From contig JAFTVY010000034.1 of NCBI GenBank assembly GCA_017465545.1, positions 1 to 34,395 on the forward strand: a DNA stretch of 34,395 bases. The letters run 5' to 3'. The translations under genes and the position numbers were made by a program. A model generated the notes under the pieces. That model saw nothing but the letters and a program-made list of their open reading frames with translations. It was not told the origin of the DNA and did not search any database. Shown piece after piece: positions 15,080 through 23,735 of this stretch (the first letter of the stretch is position 1; every line of letters starts with the position of its first letter). This DNA comes from Ruminiclostridium sp. (GTDB lineage: Bacteria > Bacillota > Clostridia > Oscillospirales > Ruminococcaceae).

Positions 15080-16051
15080 ATGGAAATTTTACTTCAGGTA
15101 CTCCTTCTTGTAGTAGGCTTTGCCCTGCTTATAAAGGGAGCGGATTTCTTCGTTGACGGTAGCGGCTCTATAGCAAGAAAGCTACAGATACCCGATATTA
15201 TCGTTGGTCTTACCATCGTTGCAATGGGAACAAGCGCACCCGAACTTGCGGTAAGCGTATCAGCGGCTCTTGGCGGTTCTACTGAAATCGCTATGGGTAA
15301 CGTTGTAGGCTCCAATATTTTAAACATACTTATCATTTTAGGCATCAGCGCACTTATTGTTCCTCTTGCGGTTGATAAGTCAATGTTCAAGAGAGATTTC
15401 CCCGTGCTTTTACTTACAGCGGTACTTTTACCTGCTATGGCTCTTCTCTTCGGTGATAAGGTCGGTCTTATCGCAGGTATCATATTCCTGGTTATTTTTG
15501 TGTTTTATATTTTCCTTGCAGTCCGTGCCGCAATCGCCTACAGAAAATCAGGTGCAGGCGACGGCGAAAGCAAGATAAAGATACTCCCCTGGTGGCAGAG
15601 TATTTTATATACAATAGGCGGTGCGGTGGTTATCGTATTCGGCGGCAATATGGCGGTAGAAGCGGCAAAAAAGATTGCCGCAGCCTGCGGTATAAGTGAG
15701 GCAATCATCGGTCTTACCGTTGTGGCTCTCGGCACTTCACTTCCCGAGCTTGTAACGTCCCTTGTTGCCGCAAAGAAGGGCAGTAGCGATATGGCTCTTG
15801 GTAATATCATCGGCTCCAATATTTTTAATATTCTTTTTATACTGGGCACAACGGCGGTTATACATGAAGTACCTGTTCCTGCAGGCGGATACGTTGATAT
15901 GCTGTTTCTGCTTGGTATTACCGTGCTTCTCTTTATCATCTGTGTCGCAACAAAGAAGATAAACAGAATAGCGGGCGGAACTTTTGTGGCATTGTACATT
16001 GCATACGCTACATATCTTTTCTTATCAATGCCTGCCCAGTCGGTAGCGTGA
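15080..16051 (+). CDS. CaCA-family sodium/calcium antiporter
   Basis: A 323-residue membrane protein with two alpha-repeats of the cation/calcium antiporter family: GTSAPELAVSVSAAL...MGNVVGSNILN near residues 50-80 and LGTSLPELVTSLVAA...LGNIIGSNIFN near 220-250. About ten transmembrane segments are split by a cytoplasmic loop (residues about 150-175). It matches the YrbG type, which exchanges calcium or sodium for another cation. Monocistronic, with GGAGG eight bases before the ATG and a terminator at 16118. Confidence 0.92.
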   Translation: MEILLQVLLLVVGFALLIKGADFFVDGSGSIARKLQIPDIIVGLTIVAMGTSAPELAVSVSAALGGSTEIAMGNVVGSNILNILIILGISALIVPLAVDKSMFKRDFPVLLLTAVLLPAMALLFGDKVGLIAGIIFLVIFVFYIFLAVRAAIAYRKSGAGDGESKIKILPWWQSILYTIGGAVVIVFGGNMAVEAAKKIAAACGISEAIIGLTVVALGTSLPELVTSLVAAKKGSSDMALGNIIGSNIFNILFILGTTAVIHEVPVPAGGYVDMLFLLGITVLLFIICVATKKINRIAGGTFVALYIAYATYLFLSMPAQSVA

Positions 16052-16117
16052 ATTGAATGTAAAATATGATTTTACGTTCAAGGTGAAGTAACTGCTTTGC
16101 AGTTGATAGATTTAAAA

Positions 16118-16142
16118 GGCGTTCGGAGAACGCCTTTTTTTC
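16118..16142 (+). terminator. Intrinsic terminator after the CaCA gene
   Basis: GGCGTTC (16118-16124), loop GGA, and GAACGCC (16128-16134) with a run of seven T. A classic rho-independent terminator preceded by AAAA. Confidence 0.9.
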
Positions 16143-16197
16143 TTGGGAAAATCTATCGGTAAATTTCGGTTTGACGGTGGGTTGTGTTTCGGCGCAA

Positions 16198-16342
16198 ACA
16201 CCTCATCAGTCACCTTCGGTGACAGCTTCTCCTCAAGGAGAAGCCTTTAATTCCCGCTTTATAGAGGGGATGCACCTTTAAAGCCTTCTCCTCGAGGAGA
16301 AGGTGTCAAATGACACAGGGTGTCATTTGACGGATGAGGTGT
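16198..16342. mobile_element. MITE-like palindromic element, about 145 bp
   Basis: The ends are inverted repeats: ACACCTCATCAGTCA (16198-16212) and TGACGGATGAGGTGT (16328-16342), with one mismatch. Inside are further palindromes: TCACCTTCGGTGA, CTTCTCCT-CA-AGGAGAAG, CCTTCTCCTCGAGGAGAAGG and the arms of a TCAAATGACAC/GTGTCATTTGA stem. No coding sequence is present. I recognise this type of CACCTCATC...GATGAGGTG unit as a frequent interspersed repeat of Oscillospiraceae genomes. No target site duplication could be identified with confidence. Confidence 0.7.
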
Positions 16343-16382
16343 CATCGGCGACTCGCTGCAAAACCCCAATTTGCAAAAATAT

Positions 16383-16415
16383 GAGGCTGTAAAAACTTTC
16401 GCTTTTTACAGCCTC
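16383..16415 (-). terminator. Terminator of metY
   Basis: GAGGCTGTAAAAA (16383-16395) and TTTTTACAGCCTC (16403-16415) are a perfect 13-bp stem. On the minus strand it lies eight bases after the metY stop and is followed by ATATTTTTGC, giving a usable T-run. Confidence 0.85.
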
Positions 16416-16422
16416 TAAAATT

Positions 16423-17700
16423 TTAAACAAGCTCTAACGCCTGCTCGATATCCTTTATGATATCGTCTGCATTTTCAAGACCGATTGATAATCTGATAAG
16501 ATCGGGAGCTACGCCTGCTTCTCTTAACTGCTCGTCGGACATCTGTCTGTGAGTGTGGCTTGCAGGGTGTAAAAGACAAGTCTGGCTGTCCGCAACGTGA
16601 GTTGCGATAGTGCAGAGCTTTAAGCTGTCCATAAACTTGATGGACTTATCTCTGCCGCCCTTGATACCAAAGCACATTACACCGCAGGAGCCATTGGGCA
16701 GATACTTCTTTGCAAGTGCATTGTAATCATCGCTCTCTAAATCAGGGTAGTGTACCCAGGCAACCTTTTCGTTATTCTTTAAGTAGGTTGCTACCTTCAG
16801 GGCATTCTCACAATGTCTCTTCATACGAAGGTGGAGAGTTTCAAGACCGATGTTGATATAGAACGCATTCTGAGGTGACTGAATGCAACCAAAGTCTCTC
16901 ATAAGCTGGGAGGTAGCCTTTGTGATGTATGCCGCCTTGCCGAACTTTGTCGTATAAGTGATTCCGTGATAGGATTCGTCGGGAGTTGTAAGACCGGGGA
17001 ATTTATCTGCATACTTATCCCAGTCAAAGTTACCGCTGTCAACAATGCATCCGCCTACGCTTACGCCGTGACCGTCGATGTACTTTGTTGTGGAGTGGGT
17101 AACGATGTCTGCACCCCATTCAAAGGGACGGCAGTTTATAGGTGTTGCAAAGGTGTTGTCTATGATAAGGGGAACGCCCACCTTGTGAGCAACTCTTGCA
17201 AACTTTTCAAAATCAAATACTGTTACTGTGGGGTTTGTGATGGTTTCACCGAAGATAGCCTTTGTGTTGGGACGAACAAGCTTTAAAAGCTCTTCTTCAG
17301 AAATATTCTGATCAACAAAGGTACATTCGATACCCATCTTCTTCATCGTAACGCCGAAGAGGTTGTAGGTTCCGCCGTAGATTGCAGAAGAGGAAATGAA
17401 GTGGTCGCCGGCTTCACATATATTGAAGATAGCGAAGAAGTTTGCCGCCTGACCTGAAGATGTCAGCATTGCCGCATAACCGCCCTCAAGTGCGCAGATT
17501 CTTGCCGCCGCACTGTCGTTTGTGGGATTCTGCAGACGGGTGTAGAAGTAGCCGCTTGCCTCAAGGTCGAAAAGCTTGCCCATAGCGTCGCTTGTATCAT
17601 ACTTGAAGGTTGTGCTCTGATAGATGGGGAGCTGTCTTGGCTCACCCTGCTTTGGTGTCCAGCCTGTGTGAAGGCATTTTGTATCAATATGTGTATCCAT
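16423..17700 (-). CDS. metY: O-acetylhomoserine sulfhydrylase (PLP, Cys/Met metabolism family)
   Basis: A 425-residue enzyme with the full length of the O-acetylhomoserine/O-acetylserine sulfhydrylase family. The PLP lysine is Lys206 in THSTTKYIDGHG; the phosphate-binding region SSGQAANFF is near 81-89, and DNTFATPI near 181-188 holds the PLP aspartate. It makes homocysteine from O-acetylhomoserine and sulfide, feeding methionine synthesis. ATG 17700 (MDTHIDTKCLHTGW) has AGGTGG seven bases upstream; an in-frame GTG three codons earlier overlaps that ribosome site and is rejected. A LysR gene lies immediately upstream in the same direction. metK, the next step toward SAM, is 3 kb away. Confidence 0.95.
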   Translation of the reverse strand: MDTHIDTKCLHTGWTPKQGEPRQLPIYQSTTFKYDTSDAMGKLFDLEASGYFYTRLQNPTNDSAAARICALEGGYAAMLTSSGQAANFFAIFNICEAGDHFISSSAIYGGTYNLFGVTMKKMGIECTFVDQNISEEELLKLVRPNTKAIFGETITNPTVTVFDFEKFARVAHKVGVPLIIDNTFATPINCRPFEWGADIVTHSTTKYIDGHGVSVGGCIVDSGNFDWDKYADKFPGLTTPDESYHGITYTTKFGKAAYITKATSQLMRDFGCIQSPQNAFYINIGLETLHLRMKRHCENALKVATYLKNNEKVAWVHYPDLESDDYNALAKKYLPNGSCGVMCFGIKGGRDKSIKFMDSLKLCTIATHVADSQTCLLHPASHTHRQMSDEQLREAGVAPDLIRLSIGLENADDIIKDIEQALELV

Positions 17701-17748
17701 TTTTACCACCTGCGCTGAATTTCAGCGTCCTTTCTTTTCGTTAAGCTT

Positions 17749-17777
17749 ATAATACCACATATCCTGCGATATGTAAA
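17749..17777 (-). promoter_or_regulatory. metY promoter with a dyad filling its spacer
   Basis: On the minus strand TTTACA (17772-17777), 17 bases and TATTAT (17749-17754) form the promoter. A perfect inverted repeat, ACATATC (17757-17763) and GATATGT (17768-17774) with a 4-base centre, sits in the spacer. A second hairpin, CGCTGAA/TTCAGCG (about 17713-17727), lies in the leader just before the ribosome site. The dyad is a likely operator. Confidence 0.7.
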
Positions 17778-17810
17778 ATATATAATTGTGATGTTTGATA
17801 TAGCTTTTAG

Positions 17811-18707
17811 TTATATCAGGCTTTTTATTATCCCGATGTAGGTGCGGGCATAGACGGATAACTGCACGTTGTTTCTCGTAATAATTCCTATCTTTATTTC
17901 CTCGTCGCTGATAAGCGGCTTTGATATAATATCCTTGCCGTTTAAGTCCTCGTTTATGATACCCGTACCGATGGTATATCCGTCAAGACCGATAAGCAGA
18001 TTTGATAAAGTGGCTCTGTCGCTTATCTTGATATTTTTCGGTCTAATGTATTCGCTTAAAATTTCCTCTGAATAGTAGAAGGAATTATGCTCACCCTGTT
18101 CAAAGGAGAGATAGGGGTAGTCGGAAAGCTCTTCAAGCGTCAGCGCATCCTTTTTTGCAAGGGGGTGCATGGAGCTTATAAAGACTTTGGGCGACAGGGT
18201 GCAAAGCTCCTCGAAGGAAAGAGAATACTGCTTTAACAGCTTATCTATGATAGGCTCGTTTGCTTTTGATTTATAGAGTATTCCTATCTCGCTTTTCATT
18301 CGGCTTACGTCGTCTATGATTTCATAGGTCTGGGTTTCTCTCAGCATAAAATCGTAGTGGGCGGAATCAAACTGCTTGATGACCTCTACAAAGGCTTTTA
18401 CCGCAAAGGGATAGTGCTGGGTTGAAACGGAAAAGTGGGGACTTGTTCCGCTGTGCTTAAGATACCTTTCCTCAAGCAAACCGTACTGCTGAAGCACCTG
18501 CCTTGCATAGCCCAGAAATTCACTTCCTCTTGCAGATACTATAACACCCTTGTTGGTTCTTTCAAAGACGGTGAACTGTAGCTCGTTTTCAAGCTCCTTG
18601 ATAGAATTTGTAAGGCTTGGCTGGGATATAAAAAGCTCCTGCGCCGCACGGCTTATATTACCCTTTTCGGCAATGGTGACCATATATTTAAGCTGTTGCA
18701 GAGTCAT
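17811..18707 (-). CDS. LysR-family transcriptional regulator
   Basis: A 298-residue LysR protein with the N-terminal winged helix MTLQQLKYMVTIAEKGNISRAAQELFISQPSLTNSIKELE and a C-terminal periplasmic-binding-like effector domain. The frame extends 32 codons upstream, but ATG 18707 has AAGGAGA at correct distance and gives the canonical MTLQQL start. It lies 110 bases upstream of metY on the same strand, so it may control metY, the sulfur regulators CysB/MetR being of this family. The effector is not readable. Its own promoter is at 18747-18775. Confidence 0.92.
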   Translation of the reverse strand: MTLQQLKYMVTIAEKGNISRAAQELFISQPSLTNSIKELENELQFTVFERTNKGVIVSARGSEFLGYARQVLQQYGLLEERYLKHSGTSPHFSVSTQHYPFAVKAFVEVIKQFDSAHYDFMLRETQTYEIIDDVSRMKSEIGILYKSKANEPIIDKLLKQYSLSFEELCTLSPKVFISSMHPLAKKDALTLEELSDYPYLSFEQGEHNSFYYSEEILSEYIRPKNIKISDRATLSNLLIGLDGYTIGTGIINEDLNGKDIISKPLISDEEIKIGIITRNNVQLSVYARTYIGIIKSLI

Positions 18708-18746
18708 AGGCTTATCTCCTTTGTTATAGTATTTTGTTATAATGAG

Positions 18747-18775
18747 ATTGTAACATATATCTGATATAAAATCAA
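18747..18775 (-). promoter_or_regulatory. Promoter of the LysR gene
   Basis: On the minus strand TTGATT (18770-18775), a 17-base spacer and TACAAT (18747-18752), 40 bases before the start codon. The spacer carries ATATCAGATATA, an imperfect dyad that could be an autoregulatory site. Confidence 0.7.
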
Positions 18776-18783
18776 GCGACATG

Positions 18784-18957
18784 TTGAAATTTGTCGGGGA
18801 CAAATTTCAAAGTGATGTTTCGTGCTTTGCACGAAGTGATGCACGGCTACGCCGTGTGATGTTCCGACTCCGTCGGAGTGATGTTTCGTGCTACGCACGA
18901 AGTTGTGGAATCAATTGCCTTTGGCAATTGATGGATTTTAAATTCCGCCTGCGGCGG
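18784..18957. repeat. Array of seven perfect hairpins with three-base loops
   Basis: Seven stem-loops follow one another, each a perfect stem with a three-base loop. They are TTGAAATTTGTC with loop GGG (18784-18810); TTCGTGC, TTT (18819-18835); CACGGC, TAC (18842-18856); TCCGAC, TCC (18863-18877); TTCGTGC, TAC (18885-18901); CAATTGCC, TTT (18912-18930); and CCGCC, TGC (18945-18957). The first five are separated by GTGATG at 18812, 18836, 18856 and 18878. No protein-coding or terminator function fits all of them. The array sits between the LysR promoter and the end of the symporter transcript. Its biological role is unknown. Confidence 0.75.
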
Positions 18958-19007
18958 CGGGTCATCAGAGGACATGCCCTGAAGGGTGCCGCAATTCTGC
19001 TCGCCGA

Positions 19008-19318
19008 CCCCTACATTTCCCCTATAAATTTTTGTGGGCAAGGCATTACAAATCCCGTTTTCATCGGTGTTTATGGCAATATTATCACAATATTATAAAC
19101 CACGTCCGTAGGGGGCGGCCTCCCGGACGCCCCGCATAAATTACCACATTTTTTGATGGTGCAACCCGTCAAATTTCAATTTGACAGGGGATTGGTGTAA
19201 TATAAATAACGGGACGTCGAGGATAAAAACGGGACGTCGGGGACGCCGTCCCCTACACGTACCCCATAATATTGGTGGGAAATGTAGGGGGCGACCTCCC
19301 GGACGCCCCGTATAAATC
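19008..19318. repeat. GC-rich repeat cluster with outer inverted arms
   Basis: CCCCTACATTTCCC (19008-19021) and GGGAAATGTAGGGG (19277-19290) are an exact 14-bp inverted repeat enclosing about 255 bp. A GTAGGGGGCG-CCTCCCGGACGCCCCG motif occurs twice in direct orientation, at about 19108-19134 and 19284-19310. Between them lie GGGACGTCGAGG and GGGACGTCGGGGACGCCGTCCCCTAC palindromes. No gene is visible. Such GTAGGGG/CCCCTAC units are common intergenic repeats in Clostridia. Confidence 0.6.
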
Positions 19319-19326
19319 ATCTTTAT

Positions 19327-20793
19327 TTAATTCTTACTTTCAGCCTTTTTAAGCTTTTCACGTTTTGTGTTGAATTTATCCCTTGCGATAAAATCCTTTG
19401 TTTCCTTTACCACAACACCGCTGAGTAAGAACAATGCCGCCAGGTTCGGGAATGCCATAAGTCCGTTGCAGATGTCGGCAATGCTCCATACCGCAGAGGC
19501 GGTAAGATAGGGAGCGCTGAATATTGCCGCAATGTAAAGAAATTTGAATATTTTAAGAGCAAGTTCCTTTTTGCGGTTGCCCCACAGATATTCAAGGCAA
19601 CGCTCGGAATAATAATTCCAGCCGAGTATTGTCGTGAAGGCAAAGAAGGCAAGACACATCATAAGTATGAAGCTTGTAACGCTTTCGGGTAAGAACCACA
19701 GACCGTGGTCAAAGGCGTATGCCGTAACGTTTACACCCTCCAGCACCTTGCCTGCCGCATCGGTAGCCTGCCATGCGCCGGTGATTACTATTGAAAGCCC
19801 GGTCATTGTGCAGATGACGATAGTATCAATAAAGGTACCCGTCATAGATACGAGACCCTGTCTTGCAGGCTCGTTTGTTTTTGCCGCTGCCGCCGCTATA
19901 GGAGCTGAGCCAAGACCTGATTCGTTGGAGAAAATGCCTCTTGCAACACCCTTCTGCATTGCTACTATCATAGAGCCTATCGCACCACCCGTTACAGCTG
20001 CAGGGTTGAATGCACCCTCGAATATAGTGGCGAAGGCGGCGGGGATATGTTCAATATTGGAAATAAGAAGGGTAAGGCAGGTTACTACGTAAATAATTGC
20101 CATAAAGGGTACTACGAATTCGGATACCTTGGTTATTCTCTTGATACCGCCGATGATAACCAGCGCCGCAAATACCGTTACTACTGCGCCTCCTATAAGA
20201 GCCGCCACGGAATAATCTGTGCCGAGGAGGTTTATCATACTTGTCTTTTCAGGATCGAAAAAGCTCTGTACCACGTCGGTTATACCATTGCACTGGGTTA
20301 TAGTACCGATACCCAGCAGACCTGCAAGAACTCCGAATATGGCGAATAACTTCGCAAGCCATCTGAATTTCTTTCCCAGTCCCTTTTCTATGTAGTAGAA
20401 GGGACCACCGAGAATGTGTCCGTCTTTATCTACGGTACGGTATTTTACCGCCAGCAGACCTTCGGCATATTTTGTAGCCATGCCAAAGAAAGCGGCTACT
20501 ATCATCCAGAATAAAGCACCCGGACCGCCTGCCGCAATTGCGGTTGCAACACCAACGATGTTACCCGTACCGATGGTAGCGGAAAGAGCTATGCACAGCG
20601 CACCGAAGCTTGATACCTCGCCCTTGCCTCCTTCTTCATCCTTGAACATGAACTTGAAGGCTTTGGGTAGCTTTATTATCTGTAACAGCTTTAAGCGGAC
20701 GGTGAGCAGGATGCCTACTGCCATGATGAGTATTATCAGCGGTAAGCCCCAGACAAATTCGCTTATTTTTGCCAGTATTTCGTCAAAGGACAT
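19327..20793 (-). CDS. AGCS-family sodium:alanine/glycine symporter
   Basis: A 488-residue membrane protein with about eleven transmembrane helices. The family signature GTGNIVGVATAIAAGGPGALFWM is near residues 75-100, followed by GMATKYAEGLLAVKYR and later GIFSNESGLGSAPIAAAAAKT near 290. It imports alanine or glycine with sodium. The start has AGGAGG at proper spacing (CAGGAGGCATTATG). A TATAAA box lies about 30 bases upstream, just after the metK terminator, so it may have its own weak promoter or depend on metK read-through. C terminus is lysine-rich (KREKLKKAESKN) as usual. Confidence 0.93.
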   Translation of the reverse strand: MSFDEILAKISEFVWGLPLIILIMAVGILLTVRLKLLQIIKLPKAFKFMFKDEEGGKGEVSSFGALCIALSATIGTGNIVGVATAIAAGGPGALFWMIVAAFFGMATKYAEGLLAVKYRTVDKDGHILGGPFYYIEKGLGKKFRWLAKLFAIFGVLAGLLGIGTITQCNGITDVVQSFFDPEKTSMINLLGTDYSVAALIGGAVVTVFAALVIIGGIKRITKVSEFVVPFMAIIYVVTCLTLLISNIEHIPAAFATIFEGAFNPAAVTGGAIGSMIVAMQKGVARGIFSNESGLGSAPIAAAAAKTNEPARQGLVSMTGTFIDTIVICTMTGLSIVITGAWQATDAAGKVLEGVNVTAYAFDHGLWFLPESVTSFILMMCLAFFAFTTILGWNYYSERCLEYLWGNRKKELALKIFKFLYIAAIFSAPYLTASAVWSIADICNGLMAFPNLAALFLLSGVVVKETKDFIARDKFNTKREKLKKAESKN

Positions 20794-20836
20794 AATGCCT
20801 CCTGTTAAATTTTTGTCATTTTATAGTCGGAATATT

Positions 20837-20858
20837 AAGCCGCCTGTACAGACGGCTT
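20837..20858 (-). terminator. Hairpin after metK
   Basis: AAGCCGCCTG (20837-20846) and CAGACGGCTT (20849-20858) form a 10-bp stem with one mismatch and a two-base centre, 11 bases after the metK stop. On the minus strand it is followed by AATATTCC, so any termination is weak. Confidence 0.55.
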
Positions 20859-20868
20859 AGTATCTGAA

Positions 20869-22044
20869 TTACATACCGAGAGCTGTTTTGAGCGCTTGCG
20901 CCTTATCTGTCTTTTCCCAGGCTACGCCGAGATCCTCTCTGCCCATATGACCGTATGCCGCTAAGGGACGGTACTTTGTATTTCTTAAATCGAGAGCTTC
21001 GATGATAGCCGCAGGTCTTAAATCGAATACCTTGTTTACTGCGTCGGCAATGATGTGGTCACTGGTTACGCCTGTGCCGAAGGTATCAATTAAAACTGAT
21101 ACGGGCTTTGCAACGCCGATAGCGTATGCCAGCTGAACCTCGCAACGCTTTGCGATACCAGCCGCTACGATGTTCTTTGCTACGTAACGAGCCGCATAAG
21201 CCGCACTTCTGTCAACCTTTGTGGGGTCCTTTCCTGAGAAGGCACCGCCACCGTGTCTGCCTACGCCACCATAGGTATCAACGATGATCTTTCTGCCTGT
21301 AACGCCGCTGTCGCCCTGAGGACCGCCTACAACGAATCTGCCTGTGGGGTTGATGAGGTACTTTGTATTTTCATCAAGAAGCTCTGCGGGAACAGTAGTC
21401 TTTACTACCTTTTCGATAATATCCTTTTCAAGCACCTTCATATCTATGTAAGCCTTGTGCTGGGAGGATACTACGATAGTATCGATTCTTGCCGCCTTGC
21501 CGTCTATGTATTCGACTGTTACCTGAGTCTTGCCGTCGGGAAGAAGATAACTGAGCTCGCCTGACTTTCTTACCTCTGTAAGCTTCTTGGATAAAGCGTG
21601 AGCTAAAGAGATGGATAAGGGCATAAGCTCCTTTGTCTCGTCGCAGGCATAACCGAACATCATACCCTGGTCGCCCGCACCGGTATCGCAGGCATTTTCG
21701 CTTCTGCCTTCAAGAGCGTTGTTTACGCCCATTGCAATATCAGGGCTCTGCTCGTCAATAGAAGTAAGTACCGCACAGGTGTTGCAGTCAAAACCGTATT
21801 CTGCATTGTCATAGCCGATTTCCTTGACTACGTTTCTTACGATCTTGGGGATATCGATATCCGCTGTTGTTGTAATCTCGCCCATTACGAGTACCATACC
21901 TGTTGTTGTTGCAGTTTCGCAGGCAACTCTTGCCATCTTGTCCTGCTCTAAAATAGCGTCAAGAACACCGTCTGAAACCTGATCGCAGATCTTGTCGGGG
22001 TGTCCCTCTGTTACGCTTTCTGATGTGAATAAAAATCTTGACAT
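20869..22044 (-). CDS. metK: S-adenosylmethionine synthetase
   Basis: A 391-residue enzyme of standard MetK length that forms SAM from methionine and ATP. Signatures are [17 protein letters not shown] at the start, [12 protein letters not shown] near 120 and [23 protein letters not shown] near 265-287, the last being the phosphate-binding loop. Active-site histidine and magnesium-binding aspartate lie in GHPDK. A SAM-I riboswitch precedes it, so the cell shuts metK off when its product accumulates. The ribosome site is GGAAA about ten bases upstream. Confidence 0.98.
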   Translation of the reverse strand: MSRFLFTSESVTEGHPDKICDQVSDGVLDAILEQDKMARVACETATTTGMVLVMGEITTTADIDIPKIVRNVVKEIGYDNAEYGFDCNTCAVLTSIDEQSPDIAMGVNNALEGRSENACDTGAGDQGMMFGYACDETKELMPLSISLAHALSKKLTEVRKSGELSYLLPDGKTQVTVEYIDGKAARIDTIVVSSQHKAYIDMKVLEKDIIEKVVKTTVPAELLDENTKYLINPTGRFVVGGPQGDSGVTGRKIIVDTYGGVGRHGGGAFSGKDPTKVDRSAAYAARYVAKNIVAAGIAKRCEVQLAYAIGVAKPVSVLIDTFGTGVTSDHIIADAVNKVFDLRPAAIIEALDLRNTKYRPLAAYGHMGREDLGVAWEKTDKAQALKTALGM

Positions 22045-22077
22045 CTTGTTTTTCCTTTCTTTTTTTGTTTTTCCATT

Positions 22078-22250
22078 AAAAAAAGCCCCTTTCGGAGCGT
22101 ACCTTCTGTGGCTTGCTCCTTATCTCTCGGTAATACCGTAGGAATTAGCACCATTTTTCACCTGAGCCTTTATAAATAGTGAAACGGTTGCTGGGTTTAC
22201 GGAGCCTGACTCCTTTTCTTTTAAAGAAATGTAAACCACTCTTGATAAGG
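22078..22250 (-). promoter_or_regulatory. SAM-I (S-box) riboswitch controlling metK
   Basis: Read on the minus strand, the leader has CTTATCAAGAGTGGT at its 5' end (about 22234-22248), CAGCAACCG in the middle, GGTGCTAATTCC downstream and GAGAGATAAG closing helix P1 (about 22117-22126). These are the conserved blocks of the S-box aptamer. It is followed by a GCTCC-GAAA-GGGGC stem (22085-22098) and seven T (22078-22084), an intrinsic terminator. SAM binding should favour that terminator and stop metK transcription. The terminator lies 34 bases before the start codon. Confidence 0.95.
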
Positions 22251-22266
22251 GAATTTTCCAGATTCT

Positions 22267-22295
22267 ATTTTAGCATATATAAGGTGTGTTGTCAA
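22267..22295 (-). promoter_or_regulatory. Promoter of the SAM riboswitch and metK
   Basis: On the minus strand TTGACA (22290-22295), a 17-base spacer and TAAAAT (22267-22272), about 17 bases before the first aptamer helix. A strong promoter, as expected where control is by attenuation. Confidence 0.85.
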
Positions 22296-22310
22296 GAAAA
22301 ATCAGCGCAT

Positions 22311-23663
22311 TTATATGATTTTCATACATTTTCCCATCTCTATATGCCTTATTCTCACTTTTTTGTTATTAAAGCCACGTAAATAAAGGCATAAATCGGC
22401 AATATCCCGCCTTTTCTGAAATATATTCTGTTTAATCTGAATTTTACAGCATTTTTTACGCTCTGTAATATATTTATATTTCTTTACTCCCTGCAATCGA
22501 CAAACCTCGATATTTTCTCCTTTTACCGAGATATAGCTATACCTCCATTTGTTCACGTTAAGAAAAATAATGAACAATGAGGTGAGCGCAGAAAACAGAA
22601 AAATAATAAAGAAAATAAGGGACAGACCGAGTATAAGAGCTGTGATGCAGGCAAATAACGAAACCGCAGAAATTACTATCCATTTTGTGATATAGCTTGA
22701 AATTGCTCTTGCAGGAGAACGGACGGCGTTTTCAGGATGCTCCTTGCCGTTTTTGTATGCAATCGGAAAAAGCAGAGAGCTGTCGTATCTACCCTCGCCA
22801 AAACCGACAAGACCTATATACATAGAGTATATATTCTTAAAAAATATACTTTCTGTCTGCAAAATATAACCTATATTTTCTTTTTTCACGTTTATCCGAC
22901 AGAGGATTTTTTTGAAAAATCCCCTTTTTATCAGGACAGAATCCTTCTGTTCACGTATTTTCATATATGAAACAGAGGCCGCCTCAAGAAAAAGCGAAAT
23001 AGTCCTTATTACGATAAGAGCAATTCCGATAAACAGCAGAAAGGAGGGTATATCCTGCAGGTACCCTGAGATTGCCGATAAATTATCCTGAGCGAGCTTT
23101 CTGATGGTTCTGCCGGTGATGATGCCTGAAAAGGAAAAGAGTGCCGATACCAGCAGAAAGCCACCCTTGTTGTTGCCGAATACAAGAGCGTAGAGAAAGG
23201 GCTTCGATCTGTAACTACGAAAGCTTTTTTCGTCAGGAAAATATTTTTCCCTTATTTTTTCTGCGGTATTTTTTGTGACATAAATGCTTATAATGGGCTT
23301 TTTTGAGGGATTTTCGTATACTTTTAGTATAAAACACGAAAATATTACAGAAAACGGGTTGCTCCACAGCTTGATACAGCTTATATTTTCATCACGTACA
23401 GTTATACTTTTTTTGAAGAATACGCCCTTTTTAAAGCTGACGTTATTTTCTCCTATCATAAGAAAGGTAGATATCCAGCGTGAAAGGGCATAAAGAAACA
23501 GCACCGACAGAATGGTTATATCTGCTTCGTACCCTTTAAAGGCATTCTGATAGTCAAAGCCGAAGGCTAAAACAGTCCTTACAACCGGGAGTAAAAGCAC
23601 CCAGAAATACCTTTTCAGCGAAAAGAAAACAGTCAGAAAATGAGAGCGCAGAAAATTATTCAT
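22311..23663 (-). CDS. PH-domain membrane protein (YdbT-like)
   Basis: A 450-residue protein with two pairs of hydrophobic helices near the N terminus (LLLPVVRTVLAFGF, ILSVLFLYALSRWI) and further helices in the middle and C-terminal third. Between them are basic, beta-rich segments (VSFKKGVFFKKSITVRDENIS, DSVLIKRGFFKKILCRINVKKENIGYI, YSYISVKGENIEVCRLQGVKKYKYI) that match the bacterial PH domains repeated in the YdbT/YdbS family. Membrane-associated proteins of this type are linked to cell-envelope stress; the function is not defined. The gene diverges from the ABC/FtsX operon and shares its upstream region. Start has AAGGA before ATG. Confidence 0.75.
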   Translation of the reverse strand: MNNFLRSHFLTVFFSLKRYFWVLLLPVVRTVLAFGFDYQNAFKGYEADITILSVLFLYALSRWISTFLMIGENNVSFKKGVFFKKSITVRDENISCIKLWSNPFSVIFSCFILKVYENPSKKPIISIYVTKNTAEKIREKYFPDEKSFRSYRSKPFLYALVFGNNKGGFLLVSALFSFSGIITGRTIRKLAQDNLSAISGYLQDIPSFLLFIGIALIVIRTISLFLEAASVSYMKIREQKDSVLIKRGFFKKILCRINVKKENIGYILQTESIFFKNIYSMYIGLVGFGEGRYDSSLLFPIAYKNGKEHPENAVRSPARAISSYITKWIVISAVSLFACITALILGLSLIFFIIFLFSALTSLFIIFLNVNKWRYSYISVKGENIEVCRLQGVKKYKYITERKKCCKIQIKQNIFQKRRDIADLCLYLRGFNNKKVRIRHIEMGKCMKII

Positions 23664-23735
23664 AAAAATCCTTCAAAAATATAAAAAATTTATAAATATG
23701 GCACAAAATTTCTTGCAAATAAGAACAATAAATGA

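Noticed and set aside
18781-19098. Plus-strand open frame of about 105 codons over the hairpin array
   Set aside because: The frame is made of palindromes and repeats, has no ribosome binding site and gives a Cys/Arg-rich peptide lacking any protein pattern.
22085-22250. T-box leader for metK
   Set aside because: There is no T-box TGGNACCGCG sequence; the conserved blocks are those of the S-box aptamer.
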